From NCBI GenBank assembly GCA_009841015.1, contig VXMQ01000102.1, positions 1 through 46,533 of the forward strand: a DNA stretch of 46,533 bases. Reading direction: 5' to 3'. The number at the start of each line of letters is the position of its first letter. The stretch's first letter is position 1. The notes beneath the pieces were generated by a model. It made no database searches, had not been told where the DNA came from, and saw only the letters and a program-made list of their open reading frames with translations. Positions 6,957 through 14,441 of this stretch are shown piece by piece. The translations under genes and the position numbers were made by a program. Source of the stretch: Candidatus Palauibacter denitrificans. Lineage in GTDB: Bacteria; Gemmatimonadota; Gemmatimonadetes; Palauibacterales; Palauibacteraceae.

Positions 6957-8419
6957 GCGGACTCGTGCCGCTGCACCTGGCGCTGGTCATCCCCCTCGCC
7001 GGTGCGGTGCTCATTGCCCTGTTCGGCCGGTGGCCCAACGTGCGGGAAGCCGTGACGCTCGCCACCGGCGTCGCCCTTTTTTGGTTCGTGACGTCGCTGC
7101 TGCCGCACGTCCTCGCCGGCGCCACCCCTGGGGTCCTGCTGGTTCGGCTCCTCCCCGGAGGCCTCTCCCTCGTGCTCCGGCTGGAGCCCCTCGGCATGCT
7201 CTTCGCCCTCGTGGCTTCCGGGCTCTGGATCGTTACTTCGCTGTATTCGATCGGCTACATGCGGGGACACGGAGAGGCGCACCAGACGCGGTTCTACGTC
7301 TGCTTCGCGGTCTCCATCTGCGCCGCCATGGGCGTGGCGCTCGCGGGCAACCTGCTCACGCTGTTCCTCTTCTACGAGGTGCTGACGCTCTCGACCTACC
7401 CGCTCGTCTCGCACCACGGGACGCGGAAGGCGATGAAGGGCGCCCGCACGTATCTGGGGATCCTCGTCACCACGTCCGTCGCGTTCCTCCTCCTGGCGGT
7501 GGCGTGGACCTGGGTCCTTGCTGGCACGCTCGACTTCCGCGTCGGGGGGATCCTGGCCGGCCGGGCGGAGGAAGGCATCCTCCTCATCCTCCTCGCGCTC
7601 TTCGTCTTCGGGACGGGGAAGGCCGCCCTCATGCCGGTCCACCGCTGGCTTCCCGCCGCCATGGTGGCGCCGACGCCGGTGAGCGCGCTCCTCCACGCGG
7701 TCGCGGTCGTGAAGGCCGGCGTGTTCACGATCATGAAGGTCGTCATCTACATCTTCGGCCTCGATCTGCTGACCGCGACGGGGATCAGCGTCTGGCTCAT
7801 GTACGCCGCGGGCTTCACCGTCATCGCGGGTTCGCTCGTCGCCATGGCGCAGGACAACCTGAAACGGCGCCTCGCCTACTCCACGGTGAGCCAGCTCTCC
7901 TACATCGTCCTCGGAGCGGCGCTCGCGAACACCTGGGGCGTCGTCGGCGGCAGCATGCACATCGCGATGCACGCGTTCGGCAAGATCACGCTCTTCTTCT
8001 GCGCCGGCGCGATCTACGTCGCGGCGCACAAGACGGAGGTCAGCGACATGCGCGGGCTGGGCCGCGCGATGCCGATCACGATGGCGGCGTTTCTCATCGG
8101 CGCCCTAAGCGTCATCGGCGTCCCGCCCCTCGGCGGGAGCTGGAGCAAGTGGTATCTGGCGCTTGGCGCGCTCGACGCCGGGCAGATTCTATTCGTCGCC
8201 GTCCTCATGGTCAGCTCGCTGCTGAACATCGCGTACCTCGTGCCGATCCCCATCCGGGCGTTCTTCTCGAAACCCGCCGACGGATCGGAGCCGCCGCGCT
8301 TCAGGGAGGCGCCGGCATTCTGCGTCGCGGCGCTCTCCTTCACGGCGCTCGGCTGTATCGTCCTCTTCTTCCTCGCGGACGATGTGTATCGCCTGCTCAT
8401 CCCCCTGGGCGGAGGGTAA
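6953..8419 (+). CDS. Second MrpD/NuoM-like proton-pump subunit
   Basis: 488 aa and about 14 membrane helices, start within the mrpD stop. It has all the charged transport residues of the family: GNLLTLFLFYEVLTLSTYPL (glutamate), GKAALMPVHRWLPAAMVAPT (lysine), KRRLAYSTVSQLSYIVLG, and MHIAMHAFGKITLFFCAGAI. The wording SHHGTRKAMKGARTYL and PTPVSALLHAVAVVKAGVF is closer to NuoL/MrpA N-terminal domains and to MrpD-like proteins of alphaproteobacterial Mrp clusters. It is therefore a good candidate to replace the missing N-terminal part of MrpA. Complex I membership is unlikely because no NuoA-J genes are near. Confidence 0.85.
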   Translation: MSGLVPLHLALVIPLAGAVLIALFGRWPNVREAVTLATGVALFWFVTSLLPHVLAGATPGVLLVRLLPGGLSLVLRLEPLGMLFALVASGLWIVTSLYSIGYMRGHGEAHQTRFYVCFAVSICAAMGVALAGNLLTLFLFYEVLTLSTYPLVSHHGTRKAMKGARTYLGILVTTSVAFLLLAVAWTWVLAGTLDFRVGGILAGRAEEGILLILLALFVFGTGKAALMPVHRWLPAAMVAPTPVSALLHAVAVVKAGVFTIMKVVIYIFGLDLLTATGISVWLMYAAGFTVIAGSLVAMAQDNLKRRLAYSTVSQLSYIVLGAALANTWGVVGGSMHIAMHAFGKITLFFCAGAIYVAAHKTEVSDMRGLGRAMPITMAAFLIGALSVIGVPPLGGSWSKWYLALGALDAGQILFVAVLMVSSLLNIAYLVPIPIRAFFSKPADGSEPPRFREAPAFCVAALSFTALGCIVLFFLADDVYRLLIPLGGG

Positions 8420-8422
8420 GAC

Positions 8423-8734
8423 ATGGCCTCTGGCAAGCGCGATATGAGCGGGGAGGTGAAGGACCGGGGCAGGCACTACTTCGACGACCCGAAGCGCTGG
8501 AAGCGCCTCATCGCGATCCTGATCGTGGCGTGCGCCGTCGTCTTCGCGCTCGACATCGCGAACCCGATCCTCTACAGACTGACAGGCTTCGAGTTGCGCC
8601 ACCCGGAGCGCAGCTGGGAGGGTTTCCCCGAGTTCTACGCCGTTTACGGGTTCCTCGCCTACACGGCGATCGTCTACACCGCGAAGCTGCTCCGGAAGGG
8701 CGTGATGCGGGACGAGGACTACTATGATCGGTAG
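8423..8734 (+). CDS. Small two-helix membrane protein embedded in the antiporter operon
   Basis: 103 aa, not recognised as a named family. Charged N-terminus (YFDDPKRWKRL), a membrane helix (LIAILIVACAVVFALDIANP), a loop with an acidic/aromatic patch (WEGFPEFYAVYGF), a second short helix and a charged C-terminus ending EDYYDR. A good Shine-Dalgarno (GGAGGGT) precedes the ATG by a few nt. It sits between two proton-pump-like subunits and overlaps the next start by 11 nt, so it is probably a small accessory or assembly subunit of this antiporter variant. That is inferred from position only. Confidence 0.75.
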   Translation: MASGKRDMSGEVKDRGRHYFDDPKRWKRLIAILIVACAVVFALDIANPILYRLTGFELRHPERSWEGFPEFYAVYGFLAYTAIVYTAKLLRKGVMRDEDYYDR

Positions 8735-10451
8735 CCTTCCTCCCGCGGCGGTGATGATCCTCGGGGCGCTCTTCGTGCCCCTGCTCCGGGGTCGTGCGCG
8801 TACGGGCTGGGTCCTTCTCCTGCCCGTCGCGAGCCTCGCCGCACTTCTCTCGCTGGGGGAAGGGGAGTTCGGGCAGGTCTCGATCTTCTCCTACGAGCTG
8901 ACCCTCGTCCGCATCGACGGGCTGAGCCGGATCTTCGGGTGGCTCTTCCACATCGCCGCCTTCATCGGACTCATCTTCGCCCGGCGCGGAGGAAGCGCGC
9001 TCGAGGACACTTCGGCGCTGGTCTATGCGGGTGCCGCGATAGGAGCCGTCCAGGCCGGCGACCTGATCACGCTCTTCGTCTTCTGGGAACTCCTGGCGCT
9101 GAGTTCCGTCTTCCTCGTGTGGGCGCGCCGCACGGAACGTTCGTACCGGGCGGGCATCCGCTACCTCATCGTCCAGGTCGGGTCGGGCGTCATCCTGCTC
9201 GCCGGTATCATCGCCCACGCGCGCGCCACGGGGTCGGTCGCCTTCGACCACATGGGGACGGAGACGCTGGGCGGGAAGCTGATCCTGCTCGGAATCGGGA
9301 TCAAGGCGGCCTTCCCGCTGCTCCACAACTGGCTCACGGACGCCTACCCGGAGGCCACCTACAGCGGGGCCGTCTTCCTCAGCGCCTTCACGACGAAGGT
9401 CGCCGTCTACACCCTGGCGCGGGGATACCAGGGCGAGGATCTGCTGATCTGGGTCGGCGTGGTGATGACGATGTTCCCGATCTTCTACGCCGTGATCGAG
9501 AACGATCTGCGCCGGGTCCTCGGCTACAGCATGATCAATCAGATCGGCTTCATGGTGTGCGGCGTCGGGATCGGCACCGAGATGGCCATGAACGGGGCCG
9601 TCGCGCACGCCTTCAACGACGTGCTTTTCAAGGGACTCCTCTTCATGTCGACCGGCGCGCTGCTCTATCGCACCGGTACGACGAAGTGCAGCGAGCTGGG
9701 CGGACTCTACAAGAGCATGCCGAAGACGGCGGGCCTGTGCATCGTCGGCGCCGCCTCCATCTCCGCCTTCCCGCTCTTCAGCGGGTTCGTGAGCAAGTCG
9801 ATGGTGATGGCGGCCGCGCTGGAACAGAACCTCGACTTCGTGTGGCTCTTCCTCCTCTTCGCCTCCGCCGGCGTGCTCCATCACGCGGGAATCAAGATCC
9901 CGTTCTACGGTTTCTTCGGCCCCGATTCCGGGATCCGCACGAAGGAGGCGCCCACAACCATGCTCATCGCGATGGGGATGGCCGCCTTCCTGTGCGTCTT
10001 CAACGGGGCGTTCCCGACCCTGTTCCTGTATCCGAACCTGCCGTACGAGGTGACGTACGTGCCGTTCACCTCCGCGCACGTGATCAGCCAGCTGCAGCTC
10101 CTCTTCTTCGCCGTGCTCGCGTTCGTGTGGCTCAGGCTGTCGGACCGGGAGCCGCACGAGCTGCCCTCGACGAACCTGGATGCGGACTGGTTCTATCGCC
10201 GCTTCGGCAGGAGCCTGGCGCTTGCGGCCGGGGGCGTCGCGTCGCGGCTGCGGGATGCCGTCGCGGCGCGCTCCGTGGCCGCGGCCGGCAGCGCGATCGG
10301 ATCGGCGCGGCGCTACATGGGCCCGACCGGCGTGTGGGGGCGCACCTGGCCCACCGGCACCAACGTCATCTGGGTCGCCATCCTGCTTCTGGTGTTCCTG
10401 CTCCTCTACTACGCGAGTACGCCGGTCGCGAGCGTTCCGCCGCTGCCGTGA
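8724..10451 (+). CDS. Third MrpD/NuoL-like proton-pump subunit with C-terminal extension
   Basis: 575 aa. Core family residues are present: GDLITLFVFWELLALSSVFL (glutamate), GIKAAFPLLHNWLTDAYPEA (lysine), LRRVLGYSMINQIGFMVCG, and AHAFNDVLFKGLLFMSTGAL. After the core, from about residue 480, comes a basic amphipathic segment (WFYRRFGRSLALAAGGVASRL) and a final transmembrane helix (VIWVAILLLVFLLLYYAS). A lateral amphipathic helix plus last TM is what NuoL-type subunits use to brace neighbouring subunits, so this may be the distal subunit of the complex; that is inference. The start overlaps the small membrane protein and the stop overlaps the thioesterase gene (GTGA). Confidence 0.85.
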   Translation: MIGSLPPAAVMILGALFVPLLRGRARTGWVLLLPVASLAALLSLGEGEFGQVSIFSYELTLVRIDGLSRIFGWLFHIAAFIGLIFARRGGSALEDTSALVYAGAAIGAVQAGDLITLFVFWELLALSSVFLVWARRTERSYRAGIRYLIVQVGSGVILLAGIIAHARATGSVAFDHMGTETLGGKLILLGIGIKAAFPLLHNWLTDAYPEATYSGAVFLSAFTTKVAVYTLARGYQGEDLLIWVGVVMTMFPIFYAVIENDLRRVLGYSMINQIGFMVCGVGIGTEMAMNGAVAHAFNDVLFKGLLFMSTGALLYRTGTTKCSELGGLYKSMPKTAGLCIVGAASISAFPLFSGFVSKSMVMAAALEQNLDFVWLFLLFASAGVLHHAGIKIPFYGFFGPDSGIRTKEAPTTMLIAMGMAAFLCVFNGAFPTLFLYPNLPYEVTYVPFTSAHVISQLQLLFFAVLAFVWLRLSDREPHELPSTNLDADWFYRRFGRSLALAAGGVASRLRDAVAARSVAAAGSAIGSARRYMGPTGVWGRTWPTGTNVIWVAILLLVFLLLYYASTPVASVPPLP

Positions 10452-10891
10452 CGACGTCCGGCGCGGCGGGGACCGGCGGGGTTCGGGATTCGAGCGCCTG
10501 GGCCCTGATCGAGTCCATCCTCGCCGGCCAGGAGGCGATCGTCGCGCTCGGCGTCACCCTCGAGGAGCTGGGCGAGGACAGCGCGGTCCTCAGGATGCCC
10601 AAACAACTCGAGCTGACGCGGGGCGACGGCACCAGGTATCACGGCGGTCCGGTCGCGTCGCTGATCGACATCGCGGGGGACATGGTCGTCGCGGTGCGAG
10701 CCGGAGGCGGCGTCCCGACGATCTCGCTGCGGGTCGACTACCTCCGCCCCTGCACAGGCCCGTACCTGCTGGCCACGGCCCGCCTCCGGCGTTACGGCCG
10801 TACGATCTCGGTTTCCGACGTCGATGTGCACGACGACCAGGGGCGCCTCTGCGCGGTGGGACGCGGGACCTACTCGTCGCTCGTGGGCTGA
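10448..10891 (+). CDS. PaaI-like hotdog thioesterase
   Basis: 147 aa hotdog-fold protein. HGGPVASLIDIAGDMVVAVR is the PaaI/YdiI-type signature HGGvxaxlaDxaxg, in which the aspartate is catalytic, followed by VDYLRPCTG and a conserved final strand. These enzymes hydrolyse aryl- or acyl-CoA esters in the cytoplasm. The GTG start overlaps the antiporter subunit stop by 4 nt, so the gene is probably a read-through member of that operon, although no functional link is evident. The hemC start follows 3 nt after its stop. Confidence 0.82.
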   Translation: MTTSGAAGTGGVRDSSAWALIESILAGQEAIVALGVTLEELGEDSAVLRMPKQLELTRGDGTRYHGGPVASLIDIAGDMVVAVRAGGGVPTISLRVDYLRPCTGPYLLATARLRRYGRTISVSDVDVHDDQGRLCAVGRGTYSSLVG

Positions 10892-10893
10892 AG

Positions 10894-11850
10894 GTGTCCC
10901 TCGTGGTCGGGGCGCGCCGGTCGCCGCTCTCCCGGGCGCAGGCGGCCTGGGTGGGAGACCGACTGCGCGAACGCTGGCCGAAGCTGTCCATCGAATACCG
11001 ATTCATCTCCACCGCCGGGGACCGCGATCCCGGGACGCCGCTGCCGGAGATCGGGGGCAAGGGGCTGTTCACGGAGGACCTCGAACGCGCGCTCCGGGAG
11101 AGAGAGATCGACGTCGCGGTGCATTCCCTGAAGGATCTGCCGGCCGACCTCCCCGATGGGTTGATGCTGGGCGCGGTCCCGTCCCGCGAAGATCCGCGGG
11201 ATGTGCTCGTAGTCCGGGATTCGCTCCATTCCGCCGCACCGGATGACGGCCGGGGCGACGTCCTCCGGCGCCTGCCCGCCGGCGCGCGGGTCGGCACGTC
11301 TTCGCTGCGCCGCGCCGCGCAACTGCGCGCCTCCCGTGCCGACCTCGATCCGCGGCCGATCCGCGGGAACGTCGACACGCGGCTCCGCAAGCTGAAAGAC
11401 GGCGGCTTCGAGGCGCTGGTTCTGGCCGCAGCCGGGCTCCGTCGCCTGGGCCTGTGGCCGCCCGGTGCACACGCCCTGGACGACGGCTGGCTGCCTGCCC
11501 CCGGACAGGGCGCGCTCGGGCTCCAGTGTCGGGCCGGCGAAGACGACATGGCTGCCCGCGTGCAGGCGCTCGACGATCCGACCGCCCGACAGGAGGTCAC
11601 GGCCGAACGGGCGCTCCTGGCGGCGCTCGAGGGGGGGTGCCGGGTCCCCATCGCGGCCCGTGCGTTTCCGCGGGGGGAGGACCTGTGCCTTCGCGCGGCC
11701 GTCTACGACGTGGACGGCGGCCCGCCGGTCGAAGGCGTCGAGACAGGGCCTCGCTCGTCGGCCTTCGCCATCGGCCGGGGTCTGGCGGAACGCATGCTGG
11801 AGGCGGGTGCGTCCCGCCTCGTGGAGCGGGCGCGGCGGCTCAGCCGGTGA
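10894..11850 (+). CDS. hemC: Hydroxymethylbilane synthase (porphobilinogen deaminase)
   Basis: 318 aa, the normal size. It polymerises four porphobilinogens into hydroxymethylbilane in tetrapyrrole synthesis. Motifs in order: GARRSPLSRAQAAWV at the N-terminus, GKGLFTEDLERALREREIDV, HSLKDLPADLP, GTSSLRRAAQLRASR, IRGNVDTRLRKL, PAPGQGALGLQC, and LEGGCRVPIAA, where Cys249 is the attachment site of the dipyrromethane cofactor. I used the GTG at 10894, just downstream of the preceding stop. The 3' end overlaps the convergent HmuY-like gene by 11 nt, leaving no room for a terminator. Other heme genes are not adjacent, but hemQ lies at the far end of the window. Confidence 0.95.
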   Translation: MSLVVGARRSPLSRAQAAWVGDRLRERWPKLSIEYRFISTAGDRDPGTPLPEIGGKGLFTEDLERALREREIDVAVHSLKDLPADLPDGLMLGAVPSREDPRDVLVVRDSLHSAAPDDGRGDVLRRLPAGARVGTSSLRRAAQLRASRADLDPRPIRGNVDTRLRKLKDGGFEALVLAAAGLRRLGLWPPGAHALDDGWLPAPGQGALGLQCRAGEDDMAARVQALDDPTARQEVTAERALLAALEGGCRVPIAARAFPRGEDLCLRAAVYDVDGGPPVEGVETGPRSSAFAIGRGLAERMLEAGASRLVERARRLSR

Positions 11851-12475
11851 GGCGGCGCGAACCGTCCGCCTGGTATCCGTACACGAGGGTCATGCACCCC
11901 GGCGTCGCCTGCGGACAGTAGTAGCTCAGGATCCTCAGCTTGGCGTAGCGCCCCTCCGCGGTCCGGATCACGTACGTCTCGTCCTTCGGCTCGAGGAGGT
12001 GGGAGAAGAACCCGTACCGATACCAGCGCTCGAGCCCGGGCGTCGCCGGGCCATCCTCAAGCGCGCGCTCCGTCGTTGCATACCCGGACGCCGGGGCCTC
12101 GGTCACCGCTTCCCACGGCACGCCGATGGCGATGGCCCCGCCGGCCCCGGGATACCCCGTTCCGCCGTTCACGATGACGTGGTAGCGGTTGAGCGCGAGA
12201 TCCCAGCCCGCGAGCGGCCCATCCACCGCGCTCCTCTTGTCGAAATCGAAGTGGACCCACTGCGATCCGTCCCGCGCATCGATCGTCACGGTATCCACCA
12301 CGAACCCATCCACCGGAGGCTGCGGGGCGATGGGCGTGGGGATGAACGTCAGCGGATCGGGTCTTACGAACGAGCCGGCCACGACGACGGCGATGACGAA
12401 GAGGAACGCGGCCCCCGCGACATACAACACGACCGGCCGGCCTCCGCCCGCCCGTTCCTCGCTCCCGTCACGCAC
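11840..12475 (-). CDS. HmuY-family heme-binding-like protein with an N-terminal membrane anchor
   Basis: 211 aa from a GTG start. An N-terminal transmembrane helix (VVLYVAGAAFLFVIAVVVAG) is followed by a domain that reads like HmuY: VHFDFDKRSAV, WDLALNRYHVIVNGGTG, a WYRYGFFSHLLEPK segment, then TYVIRTAEGRYAKLRILSYY and a final VYGYQADG. HmuY of Porphyromonas is an outer-membrane lipoprotein that captures heme by two histidines. Here the protein is anchored by a helix and not a lipid, and candidate ligands are the His of RYH and of FSHLL. No TonB receptor lies next to it, so a role in heme uptake is only suggested by the family. Confidence 0.72.
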   Translation of the reverse strand: MRDGSEERAGGGRPVVLYVAGAAFLFVIAVVVAGSFVRPDPLTFIPTPIAPQPPVDGFVVDTVTIDARDGSQWVHFDFDKRSAVDGPLAGWDLALNRYHVIVNGGTGYPGAGGAIAIGVPWEAVTEAPASGYATTERALEDGPATPGLERWYRYGFFSHLLEPKDETYVIRTAEGRYAKLRILSYYCPQATPGCMTLVYGYQADGSRRLTG

Positions 12476-12512
12476 GCCGTCTACCGAAGCGTCGCGCCGC
12501 CGAACCTGCGCC

Positions 12513-12740
12513 TCACCGCTCCCGGCGCCACGGAGAGTCGCGCCACGTTCCGCTGAGGAACCTGGTCAGGTTGGCGAGATAATAGGCCAGACCGGCCGCC
12601 GCGAGGGCGAAGGCGACGCCGATGAGCAGCGCCCCGACGCTGCCGGTGCTCGCGAAGATCCGGAACTCCCACGCGGCGAAGACGGCGCAGAACACGATGG
12701 CCGTGGCGATGAGGAAGCGGTGAAAGCCGATGATCGACAT
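12513..12740 (-). CDS. Small two-helix membrane protein
   Basis: 75 aa; not recognised. Two hydrophobic helices (FLIATAIVFCAVFAAWEFRI and GALLIGVAFALAAAGLAYYL) joined by a short loop, with an arginine-rich C-terminus. It ends 37 nt before the start of the HmuY-like gene on the same strand, so the two probably form a transcript starting in the 12741-12880 region, which is shared with the divergent ApbC gene. No function can be assigned. Confidence 0.6.
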   Translation of the reverse strand: MSIIGFHRFLIATAIVFCAVFAAWEFRIFASTGSVGALLIGVAFALAAAGLAYYLANLTRFLSGTWRDSPWRRER

Positions 12741-12880
12741 GGGACGTTCCGTTCACGGTGGACGGCGCTGGAACCGTCACACATCGTACGATGACGGGGC
12801 GAACCTCGAAACGTCGTCCCGGTGACGCTATCGGTGATGCTGTTGACCCTTCACAGGCCCGGTGGGAGCTTCCACCCCCG
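12741..12880. promoter_or_regulatory. Divergent intergenic region, probable back-to-back promoters
   Basis: 140 nt separate the start of the small membrane protein (minus) from the ApbC-type gene (plus). The plus-strand reading frame of the ATPase stays open through this region from 12758, but the residues are not of protein-like quality compared with what follows. I therefore treat it as regulatory. I cannot point to convincing -35/-10 boxes. Confidence 0.35.
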
Positions 12881-13750
12881 ATGAACTCCGGAATCCGCAC
12901 CTATCACGAAGTCGACGAACTGCCCTCGGATCTTCCCGATCAGATGGCGGCGCAGGACGAGCGCGTGTCCGCTCGACTCGCCTCCGTGGCACGGGTCGTC
13001 GCCGTGATGAGCGGCAAGGGCGGGGTGGGGAAGAGTCTCGTCTCCGCCCTTCTCGCGACGGCGATGGCCCGTCGGGGGCGTCGCGTGGGCCTGATCGACG
13101 CGGATCTGAACGGTCCCAGCGTTCCCCGCCTTCTGGGCATCGAACCGGGGACGCTCGCGGAGGGACCGGACGGACTCGAGCCGCCCACCTCGCCGGCGGG
13201 GGTGCGCGTCATGTCGATGGGGCTCCTCCTGGAGCCGGAGCGGGCCCTCGCCTGGCGCGAGCCCGCCGACGCCGGCTTCGTCTGGCGCGGCGCCCAGGAG
13301 CGCGGAGCGCTGCGGGAGTTCATCGCGGATGTCGCCTGGGGGGAGCTCGACGTCCTCCTCGTCGATCTCCCGCCGGGTACCCAGCGCCTCGCCGAGCTGC
13401 ACGTCCTCGTCCCCCAAATGGCGGGAGTCCTCACGGTCACGATCCCGAGCGCGGCTTCGCGCGACTCCGTAACCCGCTCGCTCGACATGGCGCGGACACG
13501 CGGCCTGCGCCTGCTGGGGGTGATCGAGAACATGTCGGGAATCCTCTGCGGCGCCTGCGGCAGCCTCGTCCCGCTGCATGCCGGAGAGGCGGGCGAAGAT
13601 CTTGCGGAGGGCTTCGACGTCCCGCTTCTCGCCCGCCTCCCCTTCGACCCCGAGTTGGGGGCCGCCGCCGACGGAGGCCGCCTCGATCCGTGGGTGGACG
13701 GGACGGGGCCCGCGGCGGAGGCGCTCGGGCGCCTGGCGGAGCAGCTGTGA
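12881..13750 (+). CDS. apbC: Mrp/ApbC/NBP35-type P-loop Fe-S carrier ATPase
   Basis: 289 aa from the ATG at 12881. It has a deviant Walker A motif (GKGGVGKS, residues 45-52), an LIDADLNGPSVPRLLG switch, DVLLVDLPPGT (Walker B), and ENMSGILCGACG with the CxxC pair Cys223/Cys226. These are the hallmarks of the ApbC/Ind1 family, which forms dimers that carry a [4Fe-4S] cluster at the CxxC and hand it to target proteins. A DUF59 domain is absent. It heads a five-gene coupled operon with a zinc-ribbon PCP_red protein, a ferredoxin and an ABC exporter. That suggests a dedicated maturation role and not a housekeeping one; this is inference. Confidence 0.88.
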   Translation: MNSGIRTYHEVDELPSDLPDQMAAQDERVSARLASVARVVAVMSGKGGVGKSLVSALLATAMARRGRRVGLIDADLNGPSVPRLLGIEPGTLAEGPDGLEPPTSPAGVRVMSMGLLLEPERALAWREPADAGFVWRGAQERGALREFIADVAWGELDVLLVDLPPGTQRLAELHVLVPQMAGVLTVTIPSAASRDSVTRSLDMARTRGLRLLGVIENMSGILCGACGSLVPLHAGEAGEDLAEGFDVPLLARLPFDPELGAAADGGRLDPWVDGTGPAAEALGRLAEQL

Positions 13751-14190
13751 AGTTCCTCTGCCTCGAATGCGACCGGCAGATGGCGTTCGACGAACGCGCC
13801 GTGCCGGGCGACGGCACGATGGCCGCCGTCTTCAAGTGCCCGGACTGCGGGCGGAAGACGGCGATGCTGGCCAACCCCATGGAGACGCAACTCGTCAGTT
13901 CCCTCGGTGTGAAGGTGGGCGGCCGCACGGTGCCCGACGCGAACTTCGAGGGCATTCGCAGCGGGGTGGCCACAGGCAGGGAGGAAGCGTTCGAGCCACC
14001 CCCCGCGGCGAATCCGGGGGGCGTCCGATGGAGTGTGGAGGCGGTGGAGCGGCTCGGTCTCGTCCCCTCGTTCGTCCGGGGGATGGTGAAGAAGATCTAC
14101 AGCGACTATGCCAGGGAGCGGGGGATCGAGGAGATGACCCCCGCCGTCATGGACCGCGCACGCACCGATCTCGGACTCGAGGGGATGTGA
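13747..14190 (+). CDS. Zinc-ribbon protein with C-terminal PCP_red domain
   Basis: 147 aa, GTG start inside the ApbC stop (GTGA). The N-terminus has two CxxC knuckles (Cys5/Cys8 and Cys31/Cys34) forming a zinc ribbon or rubredoxin-like site. The C-terminal 53 residues, from Trp95, form a PCP_red domain: W-x3-A-x3-L-x2-VPSFVR, then IYSDYARERG, then MTPAVMDRAR. This domain is otherwise the C-terminal module of the B subunit of light-independent protochlorophyllide reductase, where it helps to enclose the substrate tetrapyrrole. No catalytic BchB/ChlB domain is present. Related copies occur in the USP and radical SAM proteins downstream. Function unknown; tetrapyrrole or Fe-S handling is my inference. 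Confidence 0.8.
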   Translation: MKFLCLECDRQMAFDERAVPGDGTMAAVFKCPDCGRKTAMLANPMETQLVSSLGVKVGGRTVPDANFEGIRSGVATGREEAFEPPPAANPGGVRWSVEAVERLGLVPSFVRGMVKKIYSDYARERGIEEMTPAVMDRARTDLGLEGM

Positions 14191-14441
14191 TGGAAGGCGC
14201 TCCGGACCCGCTGATCGAACGGGAGGTTCACGGCGTGCGGGCCGTAGTGGACCGCGACCTGTGCGTCGGGTTCGGTGACTGCATCGAGGAAGCGCCGGAG
14301 GCGTTCGATCTCGACGAGGATGGCGTGGCCGTGTTCACGACCCCCGAGCATGCGTCACGAAAGCGTTTCCTGGAGGCGTGCGCGTCCTGCCCCGTCGATG
14401 CGATCACCGTCTGGGAGGACGGGATCGAGATCGTCCCTTGA
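14190..14441 (+). CDS. Small ferredoxin, 3Fe-4S/4Fe-4S type
   Basis: 83 aa; its ATG shares one base with the previous stop. Cysteines are Cys25, Cys31, Cys64 and Cys67. The pattern C-x5-C followed by EEAPEAFDLDEDGVAVF and a late CPVDAI matches the short monocluster ferredoxins of the Fer4_13/SoyB kind. The position that is Cys in 4Fe-4S members (C-x5-C-x3-C) is Ala here, so a [3Fe-4S] cluster held by Cys25, Cys31 and Cys67 is likely; Cys64 is an extra one forming CxxC. It is probably the electron donor for a neighbouring redox or radical enzyme. The ABC ATPase TTG start overlaps the stop. Confidence 0.85.
   Translation: MEGAPDPLIEREVHGVRAVVDRDLCVGFGDCIEEAPEAFDLDEDGVAVFTTPEHASRKRFLEACASCPVDAITVWEDGIEIVP

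Noticed and set aside
6568..8727. 719-codon plus-strand frame within the antiporter genes
   Set aside because: It is out of frame with two well-supported pump subunits and reads as Arg/Pro/His-rich shadow sequence.
3051..10451. Complex I (nuo) or membrane-bound hydrogenase operon
   Set aside because: The E, F, G and B subunits are specific to Mrp/Mbh-type complexes, and no NuoA-J, hydrogenase large subunit or Fe-S subunit genes are present.
12758..12880. Upstream extension of the ApbC-type protein by 41 residues
   Set aside because: The added residues look unlike protein and would cover the only space for divergent promoters; the ATG at 12881 fits the family better.
13747..14190. Light-independent protochlorophyllide reductase (phototrophy genes)
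   Set aside because: Only the small C-terminal PCP_red domain is present; no BchL/N/B catalytic parts, pigment or reaction-centre genes are seen.
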